NCBI GenBank assembly: GCA_017429695.1
Contig: JAFROK010000042.1
Coordinates: 1-64,000 of the forward strand
Source: Clostridia bacterium
Lineage (GTDB): Bacteria; Bacillota; Clostridia; Christensenellales; Aristaeellaceae
DNA length: 64,000 nucleotides
Direction of reading: 5' to 3'
Of this stretch, positions 1-7,706 are shown piece by piece. Position numbers and translations under genes: made by a program. The notes beneath the pieces were generated by a model that ran no database searches, had not been told where the DNA came from, and saw nothing but the letters and a program-made list of their open reading frames with translations. Every line of letters begins with the position of its first letter. Within the stretch, counting starts at the first letter, position 1.

Positions 1-776
1 ATGTTGCCGAACACCTCGTCCGCGTCGTGCTCGTCCGCGCCGTGGTGATGGTGATGATGGTGATGGTGCTCGTGGCCGTGATGTTCATGATGATGTTCAT
101 GTTCATGCTCATCCCCGTCACCGTCATCATTGTCGTCATCGTCGTCATCATCTTCCAGCGGCGCGAAGTAAATCGGCTTGCCGTTTTCAATGACTTCCAG
201 CATGAAGTCCGGCGTCATATCGTCCCAGGGCGTGGTGATGATCCGGGCATCGGGGTGTGCTTCGGCGATCAGCAGGCGGCTCTTCTCCACCCGGTCCGCG
301 TCCAGCAGCTGGGTGCGGCTGAAGATCACGGTGGAGGCGCTCTTGACCTGGTCCAGGAAGAATTCACCGAAGTTCTTCATATACATGCGGCACTTTCCGG
401 CGTCCACAACGGTGGCGCTGCCGCCGACTTCGATTTCGGGATGGCGCTCCTTTGCCTTTTCCACGGCAGACAGGATCTCGCTCAGCTTGCCGACACCGGT
501 GGGCTCCACCAGGATCCTGTCGGGATGGTAGGTGTCGATCAGCTGATCCACCGCGGCCTGGAAATCTCCGGCCAGGGTGCAGCAGATGCAGCCGGCGTTG
601 AGCTCGGTTACTGTGATACCGGCATCTTTCATGAAGCCGCCGTCAATACCGATTTCGCCGTATTCGTTTTCCAGCAGCACGACTTTTTCATTGCGGAGGC
701 TGCCGGTGAGCAGTTTCCGGATCAGGGTGGTTTTTCCCGCACCCAGGAACCCGGAAATGACATTGATTTTTACCAT
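1..776 (-). CDS. G3E-family GTPase (CobW/ZNG-like metallochaperone), 3' end outside window
   Basis: Reads leftward from an ATG at 774-776, preceded by AAGGA at a 6-base gap, and stays open to the left edge (258 codons seen). The P-loop GFLGAGKTT is at residues 9-17 and the family metal motif C-I-C-C at 63-66. This identifies a G3E GTPase of the CobW/YjiA/ZNG type, which uses GTP to deliver zinc or another metal to client enzymes in the cytoplasm. From about residue 207 it carries a run of aspartates and then a histidine-rich stretch with eight consecutive His, the usual metal-buffering tail of this family but here long. The C-terminal CobW domain lies outside the window. It is not next to cobalamin genes, so a zinc role is more likely than B12 synthesis. 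That is inference; the metal cannot be read from the sequence. Confidence 0.9.
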   Translation of the reverse strand, partial: MVKINVISGFLGAGKTTLIRKLLTGSLRNEKVVLLENEYGEIGIDGGFMKDAGITVTELNAGCICCTLAGDFQAAVDQLIDTYHPDRILVEPTGVGKLSEILSAVEKAKERHPEIEVGGSATVVDAGKCRMYMKNFGEFFLDQVKSASTVIFSRTQLLDADRVEKSRLLIAEAHPDARIITTPWDDMTPDFMLEVIENGKPIYFAPLEDDDDDDDNDDGDGDEHEHEHHHEHHGHEHHHHHHHHHGADEHDADEVFGN

Positions 777-794
777 ATGCGTTCCTTCTTTCCT

Positions 795-823
795 GCCGGT
801 GCGGTGATATGTTGACCGCCGGC
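795..823 (-). other. Hairpin at predicted 5' end of the CobW-family transcript
   Basis: On the minus strand GCCGG (823-819) pairs with CCGGC (799-795) and CGGT with ACCG inside it, with a 2-base bulge and a 9-base loop. It begins about 7 bases after the -10 box, at the expected transcription start. No U-tract follows, so it is not a terminator. Confidence 0.45.
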
Positions 824-829
824 TTCCCT

Positions 830-858
830 TATATAACTCACATTGCGGAAATCGTCAA
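830..858 (-). promoter_or_regulatory. Sigma-A-type promoter for the CobW-family gene
   Basis: On the minus strand: TTGACG (858-853), a 17-base spacer, TATATA (835-830). The start codon lies 54 bases further on. The 777-1060 gap holds this promoter, the divergent promoter at 978-1006, and nothing else that I recognise. No clear Zur-type palindrome was seen. Confidence 0.6.
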
Positions 859-977
859 GTTTTTTCCTTATTATTATAAAGACTGTAACTCCGTGTTATT
901 CCTGCGCGGTACGGGAACAGACACGGCCAGAAATGACAAAAAGTACAAACAAAATACGCAAATTATCCGGATGATAC

Positions 978-1006
978 TTGCACCAGGGCTTCATATCAGA
1001 TAAAAT
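978..1006 (+). promoter_or_regulatory. Sigma-A-type promoter of the DUF3798 transporter operon
   Basis: TTGCAC (978-983), a 17-base spacer, TAAAAT (1001-1006). The predicted start of transcription is near 1013, 48 bases before the start codon of the binding protein. Confidence 0.7.
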
Positions 1007-1018
1007 AGACCAAGATTT

Positions 1019-1035
1019 TGCCGGAAACCCCGGCA
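1019..1035 (+). other. Leader hairpin before the DUF3798 gene
   Basis: TGCCGG (1019-1024) pairs exactly with CCGGCA (1030-1035) around a 5-base loop. It starts about 6 bases after the predicted transcription start and ends 9 bases before the AGGAGG site. No U-tract follows. It resembles other 5'-proximal hairpins in this window. Confidence 0.45.
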
Positions 1036-1060
1036 GCAAAAAACAGGAGGGATTATATCC

Positions 1061-2191
1061 ATGAAGAAACTGATTGCTCTGATGATGTGTGCCCTGCTGG
1101 TGTTTGGCATGATGTCCTTTGCCAGCGCCGACGGCTACAAAATCGCCATCATGACCGGCACCACCTCCCAGGGTGAAGAGGAGTACTACGCCGCCAAGAC
1201 GCTGGCAGAACAGTATCCCGGCGTCGTGCTGCACGACACCTATCCGGATGCCTTCTCCTCTGAAGTGGAAACCACCATTTCCAAGCTGATCGCTTTCGCG
1301 AACGATCCCGAAGTGAAATCCATCATCTTCGTTCAGGCCGTTCAGGGCGCTACCGCTGCCTTCACCCAGATCCTGAATGAAATGGGCCGCGATGACATCC
1401 TGCTGATTTCCGGTGTTCCCGCCGAAGATCCGGCTGACATCTCCGCTGCTTCCGACATCGTGCTGGCCAATGACGAAATCGGCTGCGGCTACCAGGTGGC
1501 TGACCTGGCTCATAACTGGGGCTGCGACGTGCTGGTACACTACTCCTTCGCCCGCCACCTGTCCTACGAGACCATCGTTGCCAAGCGCGACGCCATGAAG
1601 CTTGCTGCCGAAGCTTACGGCATCGAGTTCGTGGAACGCGACTGCCCGGATCCCACCGGTGACGCCGGCATGTCCGGTGCGCAGGCGGCTGTGCTGGAAG
1701 ACATCCCGAAGGTCATGCAGGAATATGAAGGCAAGAAAGTCTGCTTCTACTGCACCAACTGCGGCCTGCAGGTGGCCCTGCAGCAGGCGATTGTGAACGA
1801 GCCCAACGCCTACTATGCGCTGCCCTGCTGCCCCAGCCCCTATCACGGATTCCAGGAAGCGTTCGGCCTGACCGCCACCTACGGCGATATCGACGGCGCG
1901 ATCAAGAACCTGGCTGAGTTCCTGAACAATAATAACGCCATCGGCCGCTTCTCCACCTGGGCGCTGCCCGTGAACATGTCCATGATCAATGCCGGATTCC
2001 TCTACTCTGTGGAATACGCAGAAGGCCGGACCAACGGCAAGGTCGATATGGACGTGCTGAACAAGTGCTTCACGGAAGCCACCGGCGGTGAGATCGAACT
2101 GGGCGCTTACCAGGATCAGGATGGCAAGACCTATGACAACTACCTGCTGATCGCTCTGGATCCCATCGATTTCGCGGACTGGCTGGAATAA
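1061..2191 (+). CDS. DUF3798-family exported substrate-binding protein of an ABC importer
   Basis: 376 residues, with ATG behind AGGAGG at 1045-1050. A Sec signal peptide covers about residues 1-23 and ends A-S-A before D-G, a type I signal peptidase site. There is no lipobox cysteine, which is unusual for a binding protein in a single-membrane organism. The remainder looks like a two-lobed periplasmic-binding fold of the DUF3798 family, known mainly from Clostridia beside BmpB/RbsA-like ABC genes. The mature part has nine cysteines, including C-F-Y-C-T-N-C and a C-C pair. It is the first gene of an operon with an ATPase and two permeases, so it should deliver the substrate. The family substrate is unknown and cannot be inferred here. 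Confidence 0.82.
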   Translation: MKKLIALMMCALLVFGMMSFASADGYKIAIMTGTTSQGEEEYYAAKTLAEQYPGVVLHDTYPDAFSSEVETTISKLIAFANDPEVKSIIFVQAVQGATAAFTQILNEMGRDDILLISGVPAEDPADISAASDIVLANDEIGCGYQVADLAHNWGCDVLVHYSFARHLSYETIVAKRDAMKLAAEAYGIEFVERDCPDPTGDAGMSGAQAAVLEDIPKVMQEYEGKKVCFYCTNCGLQVALQQAIVNEPNAYYALPCCPSPYHGFQEAFGLTATYGDIDGAIKNLAEFLNNNNAIGRFSTWALPVNMSMINAGFLYSVEYAEGRTNGKVDMDVLNKCFTEATGGEIELGAYQDQDGKTYDNYLLIALDPIDFADWLE

Positions 2192-2214
2192 TTCATTCCG
2201 GTTTCTGATCTGAC

Positions 2215-2272
2215 GGGAAGGGCTGCCCGGTATCGCCGTTCGGAGTACTCCGGGCGGCCTTTCCCTGTTTTT
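2215..2272 (+). terminator. Intrinsic terminator inside the transporter operon
   Basis: A 16-base arm GGGAAGGGCTGCCCGG (2215-2230) pairs, with G-U wobbles, to CCGGGCGGCCTTTCCC (2250-2265), followed by TGTTTTT. It sits 24 bases after the binding-protein stop. It probably lets the binding protein be made in excess over the ATPase and permeases, as in many import operons (inference). Confidence 0.75.
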
Positions 2273-2277
2273 GAGTT

Positions 2278-2352
2278 CACAGTTGTCAGCTAACAGTTAT
2301 CAGTTATCAGCTGTCGGTGCAGGGGTGTTTCTGACACCTGATAACTGGTAAC
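2278..2352 (+). repeat. Degenerate TTATCAG-type short repeat with inverted copy
   Basis: Tandem copies of AGTTATC/AGTTGTC are followed by an inverted copy: TTATCAGCTGTC (2304-2315) against GACACCTGATAA (2333-2344), one mismatch in 12. Similar tracts occur at 8858-8880, 42617-42640, 47095-47112, 48762-48796, 52778-52815 and 56127-56190, always between genes. Confidence 0.55.
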
Positions 2353-2396
2353 GGTTGATCATGCCGGATATCATATTGGGTAAGGAGTTGACTCGC

Positions 2397-3989
2397 TTGG
2401 CGGAAGAATTTGTGCTGGAAATGAATCATATCACCAAGACATATGATTCCAATACGGTGCTGAAGGACGTATCGCTGAAGGTACGGCCGGGAGAAATCCA
2501 CGCACTCCTGGGAGAAAACGGCGCCGGGAAATCCACGCTGATGAATGTGCTTTTCGGCATGCCGGTGATCCATACGACCGGCGGCTTTGAGGGAGAAGTG
2601 CGCTTCGGCGGGGAAAAGGTTCAGATCATGTCTCCCATGGACGCAATGGAAAAGGGCATTGGCATGGTGCACCAGGAATTTATGCTGATTCCGGGATTCA
2701 GCATTACGGACAATATCAAGCTGAACCGTGAACTGACGAAACCCTGGCCGGTCAGCAAATTGCTGGGAAAAGACCTGGAATTCCTGGACAGGGAAGGCAT
2801 GGCGGCCGATGCCCGGAAGGCGCTGGACGCCGTGGGCCTGGGCATTGAAGAATACGCCCAGGTCAGCGGGCTGCCCATCGGCCATATGCAGTTCATTGAA
2901 ATCGCCCGGGAAATCGATAAAACCGGCATGAAACTGCTGGTGTTCGATGAGCCGACGGCTGTGCTGACCGAAAGCGAGGCGGAGCAGCTGCTGGGCGTCA
3001 TGAAACAGATCGCGGCGGGCGGCATCGCCATCATCTTCATTACCCACCGGCTGGATGAGGTCATGGAAGCAGCCGATACGATCACGATCCTGCGGGATGG
3101 CCAGCTGGTGACGACGATGGCCAAAGCGGAAACGACGCCCGAAAAACTGGCGGCCCTGATGATCGGACGTGGTGAGGAAGGCGCGATCCGCATCGAAAAG
3201 GAAGAACGTGAGCTTTCCGGGGAAAACGCGATGACGATTCAGGACCTGTGGGTCAATATGCCCGGCGAAACAGTCAAAGGCGTTGACCTGGAGGTCCGGA
3301 AGGGCGAGATCCTGGGCATCGGCGGCCTGGCCGGACAGGGTAAGATCGGCATTCCCAACGGCATTATGGGGCTGTTTGAGGCCATCGGTGATGTGATGCT
3401 GTTCGGGAGGCGGGTGAGGCTGAACGATGCCGCCGCATCGCTGAAGGCCGGCATGGCCATGGTCAGCGAGGACAGGCGCGGCGTCGGCCTGCTGCTGGAC
3501 CAGTCCATTGAGGACAATATCGCCTTCTCCGCCATGCAGGTAAACGGCAGCTACATGAAGCGCTTCCTGCGGCAGAAGGACGGGCGGGCAATCCGCCGCT
3601 ATGCGGAAAAAATGATCAAAGAACTGGATATCCGCTGCACCTCGCCGGCTCAGCCGGTGGGCACCCTCAGCGGCGGCAACCAGCAGAAGGTCTGCATCGC
3701 CCGGGCCCTGGCGATGAACCCCAAATTCCTGTTTGTATCCGAGCCGACCCGGGGCATTGACATCGGCGCAAAACAGCTGGTGCTGGAAACGCTGGTGCGG
3801 CTGAACCGGGAACAGGGACTGACCATTGTGATGGTTTCCTCCGAACTGCAGGAAATGCGGTCCATCTGCGACCGGATCGCCATCGTGGCGGAGGGCAAAG
3901 TGGTGGACGTGCTGGACGTGAATGCCTCCGACACGGCGTTCGGCCTGGCAATGTCTGGCGTCAAAGCGAAAGAAGGTGAAGCTGTATGA
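2397..3989 (+). CDS. ABC importer ATPase with two nucleotide-binding domains (RbsA/BmpB type)
   Basis: About 530 residues from TTG 2397, chosen because AAGGAG lies at 2382-2387; an upstream TTG at 2355 and ATG at 2421 are alternatives. Two ABC domains are fused in tandem, as in RbsA and nucleoside BmpB-type importers. The first has a good Walker A (GENGAGKST, about residue 39) and Walker B (LLVFDEPTAV), but its signature segment is SGLPIGHMQ. The second has a degenerate P-loop (GLAGQGKIG) with a canonical signature (TLSGGNQQK) and FVSEPTRGID. This asymmetry is normal for the family. It should power the two permeases downstream. Its stop overlaps the next start (ATGA). Confidence 0.88.
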   Translation: MAEEFVLEMNHITKTYDSNTVLKDVSLKVRPGEIHALLGENGAGKSTLMNVLFGMPVIHTTGGFEGEVRFGGEKVQIMSPMDAMEKGIGMVHQEFMLIPGFSITDNIKLNRELTKPWPVSKLLGKDLEFLDREGMAADARKALDAVGLGIEEYAQVSGLPIGHMQFIEIAREIDKTGMKLLVFDEPTAVLTESEAEQLLGVMKQIAAGGIAIIFITHRLDEVMEAADTITILRDGQLVTTMAKAETTPEKLAALMIGRGEEGAIRIEKEERELSGENAMTIQDLWVNMPGETVKGVDLEVRKGEILGIGGLAGQGKIGIPNGIMGLFEAIGDVMLFGRRVRLNDAAASLKAGMAMVSEDRRGVGLLLDQSIEDNIAFSAMQVNGSYMKRFLRQKDGRAIRRYAEKMIKELDIRCTSPAQPVGTLSGGNQQKVCIARALAMNPKFLFVSEPTRGIDIGAKQLVLETLVRLNREQGLTIVMVSSELQEMRSICDRIAIVAEGKVVDVLDVNASDTAFGLAMSGVKAKEGEAV

Positions 3990-6424
3990 CCGAAAAGAAC
4001 AGGCGTTCGAAGAAATCCGCCAGAGGAATCGCGTCAATCGTTATGATTGCCCTGGCGGTCATTATCCTGGCAGGTTCGGTATTCGGGTTTATTCAGCAGG
4101 GCACGCAGCAGACCCGCGGCAATATGCTCGATATGCGGGACCAGGCGGTCGTATATGCCTCCTCCAGGGGACTGATCAGTTCCATTGCCAGGCAAGCCCG
4201 CTCCGAGAAGATGGCAGAACACAGCAAATCCCAGTCCAAGGCGCAGACCCGCACGATGACCACGGAAGAACTGCGGGCGGAACTGGACAAGGCGGAGGAA
4301 GCGACCCGGGCGGAAGCGGAAAAACTGTTTACGATTTCCGATGTGCCGGACAAGGCGGCATTCCGCGAAGCCGTGGACCAGATGTCAGCAGCCGTATCGG
4401 AATCCACCGGCCTGCGGGACCAGGAAATGGCGGTATATGACGATCTGTACAAACAACTGGTTGAAAGTATCCCGCGGTGGCAGGATATCGTTCCGGAAAA
4501 GAACACCGGAAAACAGGAGATTATTGACGCGCTGATCAAAGCGGTTCCCGATCTGGGCCAGGAAGAGAACAGCCACCTGCTGTCTGTTGACGGTTTCGTC
4601 AAGATGGCCAAGGATATGGCGGAAAAAGAGAAGGAACAGGAAGAAACCGAGCAGAAGGAGCATGTGCTCCAGGGCGTGGCAGCAGTGGTCAGCAACTGGC
4701 TGGATTTTGCCGATGGGGAAGGCAATCCGCTGGAAGACGACACCATCTGGGAAAAGCTGCAGGCGAATGTTCCGGACCTGGCGGAAGACGTGATCCGGGA
4801 AAAGCTGAAGATTGCGGATGACGCGGCGTACGATCAATGGAAAAAAGACCTGGTCGGCGGCGTGAAGGACTGCGTGAACGCAACGAGCCAGGGAAGCGGG
4901 CTGCCGTCCTGGGCGGCTCCGGAGGAAGAGAAGGAAGAAACAGAACTGGGTGAAATCCGGATCCTGCATGATTATTTCGTCAATTCTGCGGAATTGGACC
5001 GGGAAGAAGCGGAACAGAAGAAAGCCTATGAGGCGCTGGAACAGCACCTGAAGGTGATTATCCCGCAGCTGGATCATCTGGAGGAAATCCTGCCGGAAAT
5101 GATTCCGCAGCTCTATAAAGTCAATTCCAGAACCGGGGAACTGAAGCTGGACCAGGCAAAGCTTTCAGAGATGCACGAAAAAATCCGGGACGATCTCAAC
5201 AAGAATATCGAAACCATCCTGGCGACCCAGGGAAAAGGCTTTGATACCGAGTATCAGATGTATGCCGACAACGGCGCCAAAGATGTTGTCCAGGGCAGCC
5301 TGTGGCAGCTGGAACTGGCGTCGCTGGCCAAATACCTGCTGCTGATCGGCATCGCCGTGCTGCTGATGGGACTGATGCTCCTCTTCTGGAAGCCGCTGAC
5401 CGCACGCCTCGGCGTTCCGCGGACGATCATCATCCTGTTCTTCTGCCTGCTGTGCCTGCTGGCGGAGGGATACCGGATCAGCGTCGGCATGATGCTGGGC
5501 AATGTGCTGGAACGGATGACGATGTACGGCATCCTGGTGCTGGCGATGATGCCGGGCATCCAGTGCGGCATCGGCCTGAACATGGGTATGACCATCGGCT
5601 GTATCTCCGGCCTGCTGGGCATTATGGTTGCCCTGCAGTACAACATGACCGGCTTTGAGGCAATGGCGGTTGCCTGCGGCTGCGGTATTGTGGTGGCGCT
5701 GCCCCTGGGCTGGGCCTATGCAAAACTGCTGAACCGGATGAAGGGAAATGAAATGACGATTTCCACCTATGTGGGATTCTCCTTCGTTTCCCTGATGTGC
5801 ATCGGGTGGATGCTGCTGCCCTTTGACAATCCGAAGATCGTGTGGCTGCTGAGCGGCAAAGGCCTGCGTGTGACCCACGGCCTGCTGGGAAGCTTTGCCC
5901 ATATTCTGGACAATGCGCTGAGCTTCAAGGTCCTGGGCATCAAGATTCCCACCGGCGGCCTGCTGTTCCTCGGTGTGTGCTGCCTGCTGATGTGGGTCTT
6001 CACCCGCTCCAAAACCGGTATCGCCATGAAGGCGGTGGGTTCCAATCCGCGCTTCGCGGAAGCCAGCGGCATTTCCGTGAACCGGATGCGGACCATCGGT
6101 ACGGTGCTTTCCACCGTGATCGCCGCGGTCGGTATTGTGATTTACTCCCAGGCCTTCGGTTATGCGCAGCTGTATACGGCGCCGAAGCAGCTCGGGTTCA
6201 TCGCATCCAGCGCGATCCTGATCGGCGGTGCGTCCGTGACCAAAGCCAAAGTCAGCCATGTGCTGCTGGGCGTGTTCCTGTTTGAAGGCGTGCTGGTGTT
6301 CGGCCAGCAGATCGCAAACTCCGCGATTGCCGGCGGCGGCCTGAGCGAAGTCATGCGGATCCTTATTTCCAACGGCATCATCCTGTATGCCCTGACCCAG
6401 AGCGGAGGTGGCAGACATGAATAA
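3986..6424 (+). CDS. ABC importer permease (BPD_transp_2) with a large extracytoplasmic insert
   Basis: 812 residues; the ATG overlaps the ATPase stop by 4 bases. A first membrane helix at about residues 14-35 is followed by roughly 400 very charged, Glu/Lys-rich, probably helical residues with no hydrophobic segment, and only then by the membrane domain (from about residue 440). That domain has many helices and the conserved loop region ...GSNPRFAEASGI typical of RbsC/LivH-type permeases. Ordinary members are 300-430 residues, so the insert doubles the size. By topology it should face outside, where the binding protein docks. It may replace the missing lipid anchor of that protein by tethering or gating (inference). 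The partner permease downstream lacks it. Confidence 0.85.
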   Translation: MTEKNRRSKKSARGIASIVMIALAVIILAGSVFGFIQQGTQQTRGNMLDMRDQAVVYASSRGLISSIARQARSEKMAEHSKSQSKAQTRTMTTEELRAELDKAEEATRAEAEKLFTISDVPDKAAFREAVDQMSAAVSESTGLRDQEMAVYDDLYKQLVESIPRWQDIVPEKNTGKQEIIDALIKAVPDLGQEENSHLLSVDGFVKMAKDMAEKEKEQEETEQKEHVLQGVAAVVSNWLDFADGEGNPLEDDTIWEKLQANVPDLAEDVIREKLKIADDAAYDQWKKDLVGGVKDCVNATSQGSGLPSWAAPEEEKEETELGEIRILHDYFVNSAELDREEAEQKKAYEALEQHLKVIIPQLDHLEEILPEMIPQLYKVNSRTGELKLDQAKLSEMHEKIRDDLNKNIETILATQGKGFDTEYQMYADNGAKDVVQGSLWQLELASLAKYLLLIGIAVLLMGLMLLFWKPLTARLGVPRTIIILFFCLLCLLAEGYRISVGMMLGNVLERMTMYGILVLAMMPGIQCGIGLNMGMTIGCISGLLGIMVALQYNMTGFEAMAVACGCGIVVALPLGWAYAKLLNRMKGNEMTISTYVGFSFVSLMCIGWMLLPFDNPKIVWLLSGKGLRVTHGLLGSFAHILDNALSFKVLGIKIPTGGLLFLGVCCLLMWVFTRSKTGIAMKAVGSNPRFAEASGISVNRMRTIGTVLSTVIAAVGIVIYSQAFGYAQLYTAPKQLGFIASSAILIGGASVTKAKVSHVLLGVFLFEGVLVFGQQIANSAIAGGGLSEVMRILISNGIILYALTQSGGGRHE

Positions 6425-7706
6425 TCAGAATAAAGTGCTGGCGCATCTGCAGAAGTATATCGTCACCTATCTGTTTGTGGCGCTGAGCGTCCTGTTCATC
6501 ATTATTTCCGGTATGGACATGAACTATGTGGCCAGCCAGCTGCTGCTTCGGCTGAACCGGAATGCGTTCATTGTCCTGGCGCTGATTATTCCGATCATCG
6601 CCGGCATGGGCATCAATTTTGCGATTACCATCGGCGCCATGGCGGCCCAGATCGGCCTGCTGCTGACGATCAGCTGGGGAGTTACGGGCGTGCCGGGCAT
6701 CCTGCTGGCTGCGGCGATTACCCTGCCGCTGGCATCCCTGTTCGGCTTCCTGATCGGCAAGCTGCTGAACAAGATGAAGGGCCAGGAAACCATCGGCTCC
6801 CTGATCCTGGGTTATTTTGCCAACGGCGCATATCAGCTGCTGTTCCTGTTTATCTTCGGCAGCATCATTCCGCTCAGCAGCAAAGTGACGATTGTCGGCG
6901 CCAGCGGTGTCCAGAATACGCTGAACCTGACCGGTGAAGTGGGCCTGTACAAAGCGATCGACTCCATTGCCAGCATTCCGTTTATGATGGCTTTGCAGCT
7001 GTTTGTCGCGGTGATGGTGACCGTTTCCATGATCCAGTACAAACAGAAGAAAATGCCGCTGGATCGGATGGTTACCATCCTCTGCGGCTCAGTGGCTGTG
7101 ATGGCCGTTTTCCAGATTACGCCGGTAGCGGATATCTTTAACGGCAATCACGGATGGGAGATTAAACTGCCGCTGGTCACATGGATCCTGATCATCGGCC
7201 TGTGCCTGTTCAACTCCACGATCATGAAGACCCGGCTGGGCCAGAAGTTCCGTGCCGTCGGCCAGAGCCAGACGGTGGCGAACGCCTCCGGTATCAATGT
7301 GAACCGCACCCGGATCATTGCGATTATGATTTCCACGGTGCTGGCCGGATGGGGCCAGATCATCTTCATGCAGAGCGACGGTATCGGCACTTTCCAGACC
7401 TATGCCGCCCATGAACAGGTGGGCCTGTATGCCGGTGCGGCGATCCTCGTCGGCGGCGCGTCCATCGACCGGGCAACCAACTACCACGCTCTGATCGGCG
7501 CGCTGCTGTTCCACTCCCTGTTCATTACCGCCCAGACGGCCGCATCCAAGATCTTCGGTGACTCGGCGGTGGGCGAATACTTCCGCGCGTTCCTCAGCTA
7601 CGGCGTCATCGCGCTGGCCCTGGTGATGTACGCATGGCGCAGCGCCAAGCAGAAGAAAGCGGCCCAGACCGACCTGGTGCTGGCTGCCCGGATGGCAAAG
7701 CAGTGA
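6417..7706 (+). CDS. Second ABC importer permease (BPD_transp_2 family)
   Basis: 429 residues from ATG 6417, selected over a GTG at 6408 because GGAGGT at 6404-6409 is spaced 7 bases from the ATG. It overlaps the previous gene by 8 bases. It is a polytopic membrane protein with the same cytoplasmic loop type (LNKMKGQETIGS and AVGQSQTVANASGI) as its neighbour, but no large extra domain. The two permeases should form the heterodimeric channel of one importer with the double ATPase. It ends on GTGA, overlapping the start of the hydrolase gene, so the five genes are probably translated as one unit. Confidence 0.88.
   Translation: MNNQNKVLAHLQKYIVTYLFVALSVLFIIISGMDMNYVASQLLLRLNRNAFIVLALIIPIIAGMGINFAITIGAMAAQIGLLLTISWGVTGVPGILLAAAITLPLASLFGFLIGKLLNKMKGQETIGSLILGYFANGAYQLLFLFIFGSIIPLSSKVTIVGASGVQNTLNLTGEVGLYKAIDSIASIPFMMALQLFVAVMVTVSMIQYKQKKMPLDRMVTILCGSVAVMAVFQITPVADIFNGNHGWEIKLPLVTWILIIGLCLFNSTIMKTRLGQKFRAVGQSQTVANASGINVNRTRIIAIMISTVLAGWGQIIFMQSDGIGTFQTYAAHEQVGLYAGAAILVGGASIDRATNYHALIGALLFHSLFITAQTAASKIFGDSAVGEYFRAFLSYGVIALALVMYAWRSAKQKKAAQTDLVLAARMAKQ

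Noticed and set aside
27-815. Plus-strand frame starting with a Met/Val-rich low-complexity run
   Set aside because: It is the complement of the Asp/His tail of the CobW-family gene; the minus strand has the P-loop and C-I-C-C motifs.
1019-1035. Leader hairpins as riboswitches
   Set aside because: The stems are isolated, 6-11 bp, with no conserved aptamer-like junctions and leaders mostly shorter than 60 bases.
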